From NCBI RefSeq assembly GCF_029227915.1, contig NW_026633880.1, positions 62,001-126,000 of the forward strand: a stretch of 64,000 bases of DNA. The letters are read 5' to 3'. Each line of letters opens with the position of its first letter. The first letter of the stretch is position 1. The notes beneath the pieces are model-generated. The model did not search any database, was not told the origin of the DNA, and saw only the letters and a list, made by a program, of their open reading frames with translations. A program made the translations under genes and the position numbers. This document shows positions 1-13,254 of this stretch, piece after piece. The DNA comes from Hydractinia symbiolongicarpus. Its lineage: Eukaryota > Cnidaria > Hydrozoa > Anthoathecata > Hydractiniidae.

Positions 1-965
1 AAGAATGTTATTTCTTGGAGTCCAATTGTCTCCTTTATCACATTTATCAGGAGACAGTCCAAAGTTAGTTCAATTAAGTCCCACAGTCAACCGTTTCATT
101 GTTAAAAGCGATGCAACCTAGTAATATCAGAAAAATATCGCTAAATACATGTTGGTACGAACATGTGACCCAACTGTTGTTACTCAAACGGACTGACACC
201 GTTAGAAAGTCAATGAAATGTAGTTCTTGAAACTGTCGCTATTTCTTTAGCGCGCGATAACGGCTAGGATTGGTCCCACAATAAAAAAATGACTTTTTTT
301 ATATTAATTCTTAGATGAAGCGCTACCACAGAGCCCAGTGTTGAGTTTCGCTGAGTTTCGGCAATCATGTCAAGTTAACAAGAATGTTATTTCTTGGAGT
401 CCAATTATCTCCTTTATCACATTTATTAGGAGACAGTCCAAGGTTAGTTCAATTAAGCCCCACAGTCAATGGTTTCATAGTTAAAAGCGACGCAACCTAG
501 TAATATTAGGAAAATATCGCTGAAAACATGTTGGTACGAATTTGTGACCAAACCGTTGTAACTGAAAGGGACTGACACCGTTAGAAAGTCAATGAAATGT
601 AGTTTTTGAAACTATTGCTATTTCTTCAGCGCGCGCTAGCGGCTAGGATTGGTCCCACAGTAAAGAACGGCTTATTTATCTAATTTTTTAAATAAAGCGC
701 TACCACAGCGCCCAGTGTAATCGCTGATTTCCGACAATCATGTCAAATTAAGAAGAATTTTTTTTTTGGAGTCCATTTGTGTCATTTATCACATTGATCA
801 GGTCACGGTCCAAATTTAGTTCAATTAAGTCCCACAGTCAATCGTTTCACTGTTAAAAGCGATGCAAACTAGTAATATCAGGTAAATATCTTTAAATACA
901 TGTTGGAACGAATATGTGACCCAACCGTTGAAACTCAAACGGACTGACACCGTTAAAAAGTCAAT

Positions 966-3210
966 GAAATGTAGTTTTTGAAACTGTCGCTATTTCTTCA
1001 GCGTGCAATAACGAATAGGATTGGTCCCACAGTAAAGAACGACTCATTTATCTAAATTTTTAAATGAAGCGATACCACAACGCCCAGTGTAATCGCTGAT
1101 TTCCGGCAATCATGTCAAATTAAGAAGAATGTTATTTCTTGGAGTCCAATTGTCTCATTTATCACATTTATCAGGTCACAGTCCAAAGTTAGTCCAGTTA
1201 AGTCCCACAGTCAATCGTTTCACTTTTAAAAGCGATGCAACCTAGTAATATCAGATAAATATCGCTAAATACATGTTGGTACGAATATGTGACCCAACCG
1301 TTGAAACTCAAACGGATTGACACCGTTAGAAAGTCAATGAAATGTAGTTTTTGAAACTGTCGCTATTTCTTCACCGCACGATAACGGGTAGGATTGGTCC
1401 CACAGTTAAAAATGACTTATTAATCTAAATTTTTAAATGAAGCGCTACCACAGCGCCCAGTGTAATCTCTGAGTTCCGGCAATAATGTCAAATTAAGAAG
1501 AATGTTATTTCTTGGAGTCCAATTGTCTCCTTTATCACATTTATCAGGTGACAGTCCAAAGTTAGCTCAATTAAGTCCCACAGTCAATCGTTTCATAGTT
1601 AAAAGCGATGTAATCTAGTAATATCAGAAAGATATCGCTAAATACATGTTGGTACGAATTTGTGACCCAAACGTTGTAACTCAAATGGACTGACACCGTT
1701 AGAAAGTCAATGAAATGTAGTTTTTGAAACTGTCGCTATTTCTTTAGCGCGCGATAACGGCTAGGATTGGTCCCACAATAAAAAAATTCCTTTTTTTATC
1801 TTAATTCTTAAATGAAGCGCCACCACAGAGCCCAGTGTAATCTCCGAGTTCCGGCAATCACGTCAAATTAAAAAGAATGTTATTTCTTGGAGTCCAATTG
1901 TCTCCTTTATCACATTTATCAGGTGACAGTCCAAAGTTAGCTCAATTAAGTCCCACAGTCAATCGTTTCATAGTTAAAAGCGATGTAATCTAGTAATATC
2001 AGAAAGATATCGCTAAATACATGTTGGTACGAATTTGTGACCCAACCGTTGTAACTCAAATGGACTGACACCGTTAGAAAGTCAATGAAATGTAGTTTTT
2101 GAAACTGTCGCTATTTCTTCAGCGTGCAATAACGAATAGGATTGGTCCCACAGTAAAGAACGACTCATTTATCTAAATTTTTAAATGAAGCGATACCACA
2201 ACGCCCAGTGTAATCGCTGATTTCCGGCAATCATGTCAAATTAAAAAGAATGTTATTTCTTGGAGTCCAATTGTCTCATTTATCACATTTATCAGGTCAC
2301 AGTCCAAAGTTAGTCCAGTTAAGTCCCACAGTCAATCGTTTCACTTTTAAAAGCGATGCAACCTAGTAATATCAGATAAATATCGCTAAATACATGTTGG
2401 TACGAATATGTGACCCAACCGTTGAAACTCAAACGGATTGACACCGTTAGAAAGTCAATGAAATGTAGTTTTTGAAACTGTCGCTATTTCTTCACCGCAC
2501 GATAACGGGTAGGATTGGTCCCACAGTTGAAAATGACTTATTAATCTAAATTTTTAAATGAAGCGCTACCACAGCACCCAGTGTAATCTCTGAGTTCCGG
2601 CAATAATGTCAAATTAAGAAGAATGTTATTTCTTGGAGTCCAATTGTCTCCTTTATCACATTTATCAGGTGACAGTCCAAAGTTAGCTCAATTAAGTCCC
2701 ACAGTCAATCGTTTCATAGTTAAAAGCGATGTAATCTAGTAATATCAGAAAGATATCGCTAAATACATGTTGGTACGAATTTGTGACCCAACCGTTGTAA
2801 CTCAAATGGACTGACACCGTTAGAAAGTCAATGAAATGTAGTTTTTGAAACTGTCGCTATTTCTTTAGCGCGCGATAACGGCTAGGATTGGTCCCACAAT
2901 AAAAAAATTCCTTTTTTTATCTTAATTCTTAAATGAAGCGCCACCACAGAGCCCAGTGTAATCTCCGAGTTCCGGCAATCACGTCAAATTAAAAAGAATG
3001 TTATTTCTTGGAGTCCAATTGTCTCCTTTATCACATTTATCAGGTGACAGTCCAAAGTTAGCTCAATTAAGTCCCACAGTCAATCGTTTCGTAGTTAAAA
3101 GCGATGCAATCTAGTAATATCACAAAAATATCGCTAAATACATGTTGGTACGAATTTGTGACCCAACCGTTGTAACTCAAACGAACTGACACCGTTAGAA
3201 AGTCAATGAA
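966..3210 (+). repeat. Three-monomer higher-order repeat, period 1121 bp, two copies
   Basis: Two adjacent blocks of about 1121 bp share private variants. The AGTCCAGTTAAG variant occurs in the monomers at 1125 and 2246. The AAAAAATTCC variant recurs at 1781 and 2902. The CAGCGTGCAATAACGAATAGG segment recurs at about 1001 and 2122. Similarity at this spacing starts part-way through the monomer that begins at 753 and ends part-way through the one that begins at 2994, so the exchange points lie inside monomers. Block limits are accurate to a few tens of bases. Confidence 0.85.
1125..1497 (+). repeat. Representative satellite monomer (373 bp)
   Basis: A typical full-length monomer, given as a reference unit. 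In order it holds the TTATTTCTTGGAGTCCAATT start, a variable TCTCATTTATCACATTTATCAGG segment, TCCCACAGTCAATCG, the CCTAGTAATATCAG block, ACATGTTGGTACGAATATG, a CGTTGAAACTCAAACGG block, the very conserved GACACCGTTAGAAAGTCAAT block, a GC-rich CACCGCACGATAACGG segment, GGATTGGTCCCACAG, an AT-rich stretch near TTTTTAAATGAAGCGC, and CCCAGTGTAAT to the next start. A nearly identical copy starts at 2246. The choice of start is arbitrary. Confidence 0.9.
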
Positions 3211-6200
3211 ATGTAGTTTTTGAAACTGTCGCTAATTCTTTAGCGCGCGATAACGGCTAGGATTGGTCCCACAATAAAAAAATGACTTTTTTTATCTTAA
3301 TTCTTAAATGAAGCGCTACCACAGAGCCCAGTGTAATCGCTGAGTTTCAGCAATCATGTCAAGTTAACAAGAATGTTATTTCTTGGAGTCCAATTATCTC
3401 CTTTATCACATTTATCAGGAGACAGTCCAAAGTTAGTTCAATTAAGTCCCACAGTCAACCGTTTCATTGTTAAAAGCGATGCAACCTAGTAATATCAGAA
3501 AAATATCGCTAAATACATGTTGGTACGAACATGTGACCCAACTGTTGTTACTCAAACGGACTGACACCGTTAGAAAGTCAATGAAATGTAGTTTTTAAAA
3601 CTGTCGCTATTTCTTCAGCGCGCGATAACGGCTAGGATTGGTCCCACAATAAAGAAATGACATTTTTATCTTAATTCTTAAATGAAGTGCAACCACAGAG
3701 CCCAGTGTAATCGCTGAGTTCCGGCAATCACGTCAAATTAAGAAGAATGTTATTTCTTGGCGTCCAATTGTCTCCTTTATCACATTTATCAGGTGACAGT
3801 CCAAAGTTTGCTCAATTACGTCCCACAGTCAATCGTTTCATAGTTAAAAGCGATGCAATCTAGTAATATCAGAAAAATGTCGCTAAACACATGTTGATAC
3901 GAATATGTGACCCAACCGTTGTAACTCAAACGGACTGACACCGTTAGAAAGTCAATGAAATGTAGTTTTTGAAACTGTCGCTAATTCTTTAGCGCGCGAT
4001 AACGGCTAGGATTGGTCCCACAATAAAAAAATGACTTTTTTTATCTTAATTCTTAAATGAAGCGCTACCACAGAGCCCAGTGTAATCGCTGAGTTTCGGC
4101 AATCATGTCAAGTTAACAAGAATGTTATTTCTTGGAGTCCAATTATCTCCTTTATCACATTTATCAGGAGACAGTCCAAAGTTAGTTCAATTAAGTCCCA
4201 CAGTCAATCGTTTCATTGTTAAAAGGGATGCAACCTAGTAATATCAGAAAAATATTGCTAAATACATGTTGGTACGAATATGTGACCCAACCGTTATAAC
4301 TCAAACGGACTGACACCGTTAGAAAGTCAATGAAATGTAGTTTTTGAAACTGTCGCTATTTCGTCATAGCACGATAACGGCTAGGATTGGTCCCACAGTT
4401 AAAAATGGCTTATTAATCTAAATTTTTAAATGAAGCGCTACCACAGCGCCCAGTGTAATCGCTGAGTTCCGGCAATCATGTCAAATTAAGAAGAATGTTA
4501 TTTCTTGGAGTCCAATTTCCTCATTTATCACATTTATCAGGTCACAATCCAAAGTTAGTTCTATTAAATCCCACAGTCAATCGTTTCACTGTTAAAAGCG
4601 ATGCAACCTAGTAATATCAGATAAATATCGCTAAATACATGTTGGTACGAATATGTGACCCAACCGTTGAAACTCAAACGCACTGACACCGTTAGAAAGT
4701 CAATGAAATGTAGTTTTTGAAACTGTCGCTATTTCTTAAGCGCGCCATAACAGCTAGGATTAGTCCCACAGTACAAAATGACTTTTTTATGTTAATTTTT
4801 AATTGAAGCGCTTCCACAGCGCCCAGTTTAATCGCTGAGTTTCGGCAATCATTTCATATTAAGAAGAATGTTATTTCTTGGAGTCCAATTGTCTCACTTT
4901 CACATTTATAAGGTCACAGTCCATAATCAGTTCAATTAAGTCCCACAGTCAATCGTTTCATTGTTGAAAGCGATGCAACCTAGTAATCTCAGAAAAATAT
5001 CGCTAAACACATGTTGGTACGAATATGTGACCCAACCGTTGAAACTTAAACGCACTGGCACCGTTAGAATGTCAATGAAATGTAGTTTTTGAAACTGTCG
5101 CTATTACTTGATCGCGCGATAACGGCTAGGATTGGTCCCACAGTTAAAAAGGACTTATTAATCTAAATTTTTAAATGAAGCGCTACCACAGCTCCCAGTG
5201 TAATCGCTGAGTTTCGGCATTCATTTCATATTAAGAAGAATGTTATTTCTTGGAGTCCAATTGTCTCACTTTCACATTAATAAGGTCACAGTCCATAATC
5301 AGTTCAATTAAGTTCCACAGTCAATTGTTTCGCTGATAAAAGCCATACAACCTAGTAATATTAGACAAATATTGCTAAATATATGTTCGTACGAATATGC
5401 GACCCAACCGTTGTAACTCAAACGGATTGACACCGTTAGAAAGTCAATGAAATGTAGTGTTTGAAACTGTCGCTATTTCTTCATCGCGAGATAACAGCTA
5501 GGATTGGTCCCACAGTAAATAATGACTTTTTTATCTTAATTTTTAATTGAAGCGCTACCACAGCGCCCAGTGTAATCGCTGAGTTTCGGCAATCATTTCA
5601 TATTAAGAAGAATGTTATTTCTTGCAGTCCAATTGTCTCACTTTCACATTTATAAGGTCACAGTCCATAATCAGTTCAATTAAGTCCTACAGTCAATTGT
5701 TTCACTGTTAAAAGCCATACAACCTAGTAATATCAGAAAAATATCGCTAAATACATGTTGGTACGAATATGTGACCCAACGGCTGTAAGTCAAACGGATT
5801 GACACAATTAGAAAGTCAATGAAGTGTAGTTTTTGAAACTGTTGCTATTTTTTCAGCGCGCGATAACGGGTAGGATTGGTCCCATAGTAAAGAACGACTT
5901 ATTTATTTAATTTTTTAAATGAAGCGCTACCACAGCGCCCTATGTAATCGCTGAGTTCCAGCAATCATGTCAAATTAAGAAGAATTTTTTTTTGGATTCC
6001 ATTTGTATCATTTATCACATTCATCAGGTCACGGTCCAAATTTAGTTCAATTAAGTCCCACAGTCAATCGTTTCACTGTTTAAAGCGATGCAAACTAGTA
6101 ATATCAGATAAATATCGCTAAATGCATGTTGGTACGAATATGTGACCCAACCGTTGAAACTCAAACGGACTAGCACCGTTAGAAATTCAATGAAATGTAG

Positions 6201-7110
6201 TTTTTGAAACTGTCGCTATTTCTTAAGCGCGCGATAACAGCTAGGATTGGTCCCACAGTAAATAATGACTTTTTTATCTTAATTTTTAATTGAAGCGCTA
6301 CCACAGCGCCCAGTGTAATCGCTGAGTTTCGGCAATCATTTCATATTAAGAAGAATGTTATTTCTTGGAGTCCAATTGTCTCACTTTCACATTTATAAGG
6401 TCACAGTCCATAATCAGTTCAATTAAGTCCCACAGTCAATGGTTTCACTGTTGAAAGCCATACAACCTAGTAATATCAGAAAAATATCGCTAAATACATG
6501 TTGGTACGAATATGTGACCCAACCGTTGTAAGTCAAACGGATTGACACCGTTAGAAAGTCAATGAAATGTAGTTTTTGAAACTGTCGCTATTTTTTCACC
6601 GCACGATAACGGGTAGGATTGGTCCCACAGTAAAGAACAGCTTATTTATCTAATTTTTTAAATGAAGCGCTACCACAGCGCCCAGTGTAATCGCTGAGTT
6701 TCGGCAATCATGTCAAGTTAACAAGAATGTTATTTCTTGGAGTCCAATTATCTCCTTTATCACATTTATCAGGAGACAGTCCAAAGTTAGTTCAATTAAA
6801 TCCCACAGTCAATCGTTTCATAGTTAAAAGCGACGCAACGTAGTAATATCAGAAAAATATCGCTGAATACATGTTGGTACGTATTTGTGACCAAACCGTT
6901 GTAACTGAAAGGGACTGACACCGTTAGAAAGTCAATGAAATGTAGTTTTTGAAACTATTGCTATTTCTTCAGCGCGCTAGCGGCTAGGATTGGTCCCACA
7001 GTAAAAAAATGACTTATTTATCTAAACTCTTAAATGAAGCGCTACCACAGCGGCCAGTGTAATCGCTGAATTCTGGCAATCACGTCAAGTTAACAAGAAT
7101 GTTATTTCTT

Positions 7111-10100
7111 GGAGTCCATTTATCTCCTTTATCACATTTATCAGGAGACAGTCCAAAGTTAGTTCAATTAAGTCCGACAGTCAATCGTTTCATAGTTAAA
7201 AGCGACGCAACGTAGTAATATCAGAAAAATATCGCTGAATGCATGTTGGTACGAATATGTGACCCAACCGTTGAAACTCAAACGGACTTGCACCGTTAGA
7301 AATTCAATGAAATGTAGTTTTTGAAACTGTCGCTATTTCTTCATCGCACAATAACGGCTAGGATTGGTCCCACAGTTAAAAAGGACTTAATAATCTAAAT
7401 TTTTAAATGAAGCGCTACCACAGCTCCCAGTGTAATCGCTGAGTTTCGGCAATCATTTCATATTAAGAAGAATGTTATTTCTTGGAGTAAATTTGTGTCA
7501 TTTATCACATTTATCAGGTCACAGTCCAAAGTTAGTTTAATTAAATCCCACAGTCAATCGTTTCACTGTTAAAAGCGATGCAACCTAGTAATATCAGATA
7601 AATATCGCTAAATACATGTTGGTACGAATATGTGACCCAACCGTTGAAACTCAAACGGACTGACACCGTTAGAAACTCAATGAAATGTAGTTTTTGAAAC
7701 TGTCGCTATTTCTTAAGCGCGCGATAACAGCTAGGATTGGTCCCACAGTAAAAAATGACTTTTTTATCTTAATTTTTAATTGAAGCGCTACCACAGCGCC
7801 CAGTGTAATCGCTGAGTTTCGGCAATCATTTCATATTAAGAAGAATGTTATTTCTTGGAGTCCAATTGTCTCACTTTCACATTTATAAGGTCACAGTCCA
7901 TAATCAGTTCAATTAAGTCCCACAGTCAATGGTTTCACTGTTAAAAGCCATACAACCTAGTAATATCAGATAAATATCGCTAAATACATGTTGGTACGAT
8001 GATGTGACCCAACCGTTGTAACTCAAACGGACTGACACCGCTAGAAAGTCATTGAAATGTAGTTCTTGAAACTGTCGCTATTTCTTTAGCGCGCGATAAC
8101 GGCTAGGATTGGTCCCACAATAAAAAAATGACTTTTTTTATCTTAATTCTTAAATGAAGCGCTACCACAGAGCCCAGTGTAATCGCTGAGTTTCGGCAAT
8201 CATGTCAAGTTAACAAGAATGTTATTTCTTTGAGTCCAATTATCTCCTTTATCACATTTATCAGGAGACAGTCCAAAGTTAGTTCAATTAAGTCCCACAG
8301 TCAATCGTTTCATAGTTAAAAGCGACGCAACCTAGTAATATCAGAAAAATATCGCTGAATACATGTTGGTACGTATTTGTGACCAAACCGTTGTAACTGA
8401 AAGGGACTGACACCGTTAGAAAGTCAATGAAATGTAGTTTTTGAAACTATTGCTATTTCTTCAGCGCGCGCTAGCGGCTAGGATTGGTCCCACAGTAAAA
8501 AAATGACTTATTTATCTAAACTCTTAAATGAAGCGCTACCACAGCGGCCAGTGTAATCGCTGATTTCCGGCAATCACGTCAAATTAAGAAGAATGATATT
8601 TCTTGGAGTCCAATTGTCTCATTTATCACATTTATCAGGTCACAGTCCAAAGTTAGTTCAGTTAAGTCCCACAGTCAATCGTTTCATTGTTAAAAGCGAT
8701 CCAACCTAGTAATGTCAGATAAATATCGCTAAATACATGTTGGTACGAATATGTGACCCAACCGTTGAAACTCACACGGACTGACACCGTTAAAAAGTCA
8801 ATGAAATGTAGTTTTTGAAACTGTCGCTATTTCTTCAGCGTGTGATAACGAATAGGATTGGTCCCACAGTAAAGAACGACTCATTTATCTAAATTTTTAA
8901 ATGAAGCCATACCACAACGCCCAGTGTAATCGCTGATTTCCGGCAATCACGTCAAATTAAGAAGAATGTTATTTCTTGGAGTCCAATTGTGTAATTCATC
9001 ACATTTATCAGGTCACAGTCCAAAGTTAGTTCAGTTAAGTCCCACAGTCAATCATTTCATTGTTAAAAGCGATGCAACCTAGTAATATCAGATAAATATC
9101 GCTAAATACATGTTGGTACGAATATGTGACCCAACCGTTGAATTTCAAACGGACTGACACTGTTAGAAAGTCAATGAAATGTAGTTTTTGAAACTGTCAC
9201 TATTTCTTTAACGCGCGATAACAGCTAGGATTGGTCCCACAGTAAAAAATGACTTTTTTATCTTAATTTTTAATTGAAGCGGTACCACAGCGCCCAGTGT
9301 AATCGCTGAGTTTCGGCAATCATTTCATATTAAGAAGAATGTTATTTCTTGGAGTCCAATTGTCTCACTTTCACATTTATAAGGTCACAGTCCATAATCA
9401 GTTCAATTAAGTCCCACAGTCAATGGTTTCACTGTTGAAAGCCATACAACCTAGTAATATCAGAAAAATATCGCTAAATACATGTTGGTACGAATATGTG
9501 ACCCAACCGTTGTAAGTCAAACGGATTGACACCGTTAGAAAGTCAATGAAATGTAGTTTTTGAAACTGTCGCTATTTTTTCACCGCACGATAACGGGTAC
9601 GATTGGTCCCACAGTAAAGAACAGCTTATTTATCTAATTTTTTAAATGAAGCGCTACCACAGCGCCCAGTGTAATCGCTGAGTTTCGGCAATCATGTCAA
9701 GTTAACAAGAATGTTATTTCTTGGAGTCCATTTATCTCCTTTATCACATTTATCAGGAGACAGTCCAAAGTTAGTTCAATTAAGTCCGACAGTCAATCGT
9801 TTCATAGTTAAAAGCGACGCAACGTAGTAATATCAGAAAAATATCGCTGAATACATGTTGGTACGAATATGTGACCCAACCGTTGAAACTCAAACGGACT
9901 GGCACCGTTAGAAATTCAATGAAATGTAGTTTTTGAAACTGTCGCTATTTCTTCATCGCACAATAACGGCTAGGATTGGTCCCACAGTTAAAAAGGACTT
10001 AATATTCTAAATGTTTAAATGAAGCGCTACCACAGCTCCCAGTGTAATCGCTGAGTTTCGGCAATCATTTCATATTAAGAAGAATGTTATTTCTTGGAGT

Positions 10101-10782
10101 AAATTTGTGTCATTTATCACATTTATCAGGTCACAGTCCAAAGTTAGTTCAATTAAATCCCACAGTCAATCGTTTCACTGTTAAAAGCGATGCAACCTAG
10201 TAATATCAGATAAATATCGCTAAATACATGTTGGTACGAATATGTGACCCAACCGTTGAAACTCAAACGGACTGACACCGTTAGAAACTCAATGAAATGT
10301 AGTTTTTGAAACTGTCGCTATTTCTTAAGCGCGCGATAACAGCTAGGATTGGTCCCACAGTAAAAAATGACTTTTTTATCTTAATTTTTATTTGAAGCGC
10401 TACAACAGCGCCCAGTGTAATCGCTGAGTTTCGGCAATCATTTCATATTAAGAAGAATGTTATTTCTTGGAGTCCAATTGTCTCACTTTCACATTTATAA
10501 GGTCACAGTCCATAATCAGTTCAATTAAGTCCCACAGTCAATGGTTTCACTGTTAAAAGCCATACAACCTAGTAATATCAGATAAATATCGCTAAATACA
10601 TGTTGGTACGAATATGTGACCCAACCGTTGTAACTCAAACGGACTGACACCGCTAGAAAGTCATTGAAATGTAGTTCTTCAAACTGTCGCTATTTCTTTA
10701 GCGCGCGATAACGGCTAGGATTGGTCCCACAATAAAAAAATGACTTTTTTTATCTTAATTCTTAAATGAAGCGCTACCACAG
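7111..10782 (+). repeat. Duplicated satellite segment, spacing 2612 bp (7 monomers)
   Basis: About 1.06 kb at 7111-8170 recurs at 9723-10782. Shared private variants include GTCCGACAG, GGAGTAAATTTGTGTC (7484 and 10096) and CCGCTAGAAAGTCATTG. Beyond about 8170 and 10782 the two copies stop matching, because the later copy switches to another monomer type. The offset equals seven monomers. Confidence 0.8.
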
Positions 10783-12591
10783 CGGCCAGTGTAATCGCTG
10801 AGTTTCGGTAATCATGTCAAGTTAACAAGAATGTTATTTCTTGGAGTCCAATTGTCTCATTTATCACATTTATCAGGTCACAGTCCAAAGTTAGTTCAGT
10901 TAAGTCACAGAGTCAATCGTTTCATTGTTAAAAGCGATGCAACCTAGTAATGTCAGATAAATATCGCTAAATACATGTTGGTACGAATATGTGACCCAAC
11001 CGTTGAAACTCAAACGGACTGACACCGTTAAAAAGTCAATGAAATGTAGTTTTTGAAACTGTCGCTATTTCTTCAGCGTGTGATAACGAATAGGATTGGT
11101 CCCACAGTAAAGAACGACTCATTTATCTAAATTTTTAAATGAAGCCATACCACAACGCCCAGTGTAATCGCTGATTTCCGGCAATCACGTCAAATTAAGA
11201 AGAATGTTATTTCTTGGAGTCCAATGGTGTCCTTTATCACATTTATCAAGAGACAGTCCAAAGTTAGTTTAATTAAGTCCCACAGTCAATTGTTTCACTG
11301 TTAAAAGCCATACAACCTAGTAATATCAGATAAATATCGCTAAATACATGTTGGTACGAATATGTGACCCAACCGTTGTAACTCAAACGGACTGACACCG
11401 CTAGAAAGTCATTGAAATGTAGTTCTTGAAACTGTCGCTATTTCTTTAGCGCGCGATAACGGCTAGGATTGGTCCCACAATAAAAAAATGACTTTTTTTA
11501 TCTTAATTCTTAAATGAAGCGCTACCACAGAGCCCAGTGTAATCGCTGAGTTTCGGTAATCATGTCAAGTTAACAAGAATGTTATTTCTTGGAGTCCAAT
11601 TATCTCCTTTATCACATTTATCAGGAGACAGTCCAAAGTTAGTTCAATTAAGTCCCACAGTCAATCGTTTCATAGTTAAAAGCGACGCAACCTAGTAATA
11701 TCAGAAAAATATCGCTGAATACATGTTGGTACGTATTTGTGACCAAACCGTTGTAACTGAAAGGGACTGACACCGTTAGAAAGTCAATGAAATGTAGTTT
11801 TTGAAACTATTGCTATTTCTTCAGCGCGCGCTAGCGGCTAGGATTGGTCCCACAGTAAAAAAATGACTTATTTATCTAAACTCTTAAATGAAGCGCTACC
11901 ACAGCGGCCAGTGTAATCGCTGATTTCCGGCAATCACGTCAAATTAAGAAGAAGAATATTTCTTTGAGTCCAATTGTCTCATTTATCACATTTATCAGGT
12001 CACAGTCCAAAGTTAGTTCAGTTAAGTCACAGAGTCAATCGTTTCATTGTTAAAAGCGATGCAACCTAGTAATGTCAGATAAATATCGCTAAATACATGT
12101 TGGTACGAATATGTGACCCAACCGTTGAAACTCAAACGGACTGACACCGTTAAAAAGTCAATGAAATGTAGTTTTTGAAACTGTCGCTATTTCTTCAGCG
12201 TGTGATAACGAATAGGATTGGTCCCACAGTAAAGAACGACTCATTTATCTAAATTTTTAAATGAAGCCATACCACAACGCCCAGTGTAATCGCTGATTTC
12301 CGGCAATCACGTCAAATTAAGAAGAATGTTATTTCTTGGAGTCCAATTGTCTAATTCATCACATTTATCAGGTCACAGTCCAAAGTTAGTTCAGTTAAGT
12401 CCCACAGTCAATCGTTTCATTGTTAAAAGCGATGCAACCTAGTAATATCAGATAAATATCGCTAAATACATGTTGGTACGAATATGTGACCCAACCGTTG
12501 AATCTCAAACGGACTGACACTGTTAGAAAGTCAATGAAATGTAGTTTTTGAAACTGTCGCTATTTCTTTAACGCGCGATAACAGCTAGGAT
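8040..12591 (+). repeat. Duplicated satellite segment, spacing 3360 bp (9 monomers), target of the transposon
   Basis: About 1.2 kb at 8040-9231 recurs at 11400-12591 with an offset of exactly 3360 bp. Shared private variants are CCGCTAGAAAGTCATTG, GAATACATGTTGGTACGTAT and TTTCTTTAACGCGCGATAAC. Similarity resumes beyond the transposon, where 15775 onward corresponds to 9228 onward. The second copy is therefore the one interrupted by the insertion, and the first copy shows the uninterrupted sequence. Confidence 0.85.
12588..12591. repeat. Target-site duplication GGAT, left copy
   Basis: GGAT directly precedes the left terminal repeat and is repeated after the right one at 15775-15778. The uninterrupted satellite has a single GGAT in CTAGGATTGGTCC, so a 4-bp staggered insertion is read directly from the sequence. 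Confidence 0.93.
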
Positions 12592-12606
12592 CACGGGTGG
12601 TTCGAA
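12592..12606 (+). repeat. Left terminal inverted repeat
   Basis: CACGGGTGGTTCGAA pairs with the reverse complement of 15760-15774 (CACGGGTGATTCAAA), differing at positions 9 and 13. It begins exactly at the GGAT duplication. It is the likely transposase recognition end. Confidence 0.9.
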
Positions 12607-13254
12607 GCGGAATCTAAGAGTTAGCGCATGCGCGGGTTTTTAACGACATCCGTGGAGGAATAATGGCGGCCGGCATCAAACTACGTAGTCAAAACAAACC
12701 AAGAGCAAGTTTAAATCTATTGTTATCCTCCCATCTAATATTCCAATAGATCTAATTTAGCCGTAAACGAACATGTGATAAGTCAACGAAGAGGCTCAGC
12801 GAAACATTTTTGTTGTAGTGGAGCTAGGTACGAGGAACAAGACTACTCAAGTAGATGAAAGAAAAAATCAAGATTTTTGCTTATTTGCGTTACGTTGCTA
12901 ACGTCAAGGTAATTAACTTGTTATTCAGAGTTTTCTAGGGCTGTAGAAAAGTTATTTTACATCAAGGACACATGGCCCTAAGAGAAAAATACAACTTTGA
13001 AGTGCTTTCAGTTTTTTTTAATCAGAAAATGACTTTTGAAGTTGGCATATTTTTCACAGTTTCACGATAACTATCAAATACGTATGAAAGCTTCAATATC
13101 GTTTAACTAAGCCAATGTGGCATTACTGTGTTATAAATTTGCTAGAAACTGGTTAACACAAGGTTGGTTAACATAAAATATTTATATATATACATGCTAG
13201 GTAGGCGACAAAATACAGTCACATCCACTTAACAGCTAGTAGAAAATTCTGTCA
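12607..13254. other. Transposon left non-coding region (3' side of the gene)
   Basis: This 648-bp stretch lies between the left terminal repeat and the stop codon of the minus-strand gene, so it would hold the 3' untranslated region. It contains a perfect 10-bp palindrome GCGCATGCGC at 12624-12633 and a GC-rich patch near GGCGGCCGG (about 12664). An ATTAAA-type polyadenylation hexamer reads on the minus strand near 13016-13021, a weak candidate. A short TA-rich run lies at about 13180-13193. I see no further open reading frame worth calling. Confidence 0.6.

Larger units (their letters stand above)
1..12591 (+). repeat. 373-bp satellite array, left block (about 34 monomers)
   Basis: Head-to-tail tandem copies of one monomer, all in the same orientation. 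Taking AAGAATGTTATTTCTTGGAG as the arbitrary start, copies begin at 1, 380, 753, 1125, 1498, 1873 and 2246, a spacing of 372-379 bp. The block is already in repeat at base 1, so the array edge lies outside the window. Conserved landmarks in each monomer are TCCCACAGTCAAT, ACATGTTGGTACGAAT, GACACCGTTAGAAAGTCAAT, GTTTTTGAAACTGTCGCTAT and GGATTGGTCCCACA. No long open reading frame runs through it and I see no gene, tRNA or pol III box. Variants differ mainly in the first 120 bp and in the 60 bp around the GCGCGCGATAACGG segment. The array is most simply pericentromeric, centromeric or heterochromatic satellite, but the location is inference. Confidence 0.97.

Noticed and set aside
966-1025. CENP-B box-like match around TTCAGCGCGCGATAACGGG in the monomers
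   Set aside because: The order of fixed bases does not fit the TTCG-N4-A-N2-CGGG pattern (TTCA and a T where A is required).
1-12591. CRISPR-like array of regularly spaced repeats
   Set aside because: The whole 373-bp unit is repeated with no unique spacers; it is satellite DNA in a eukaryotic setting.
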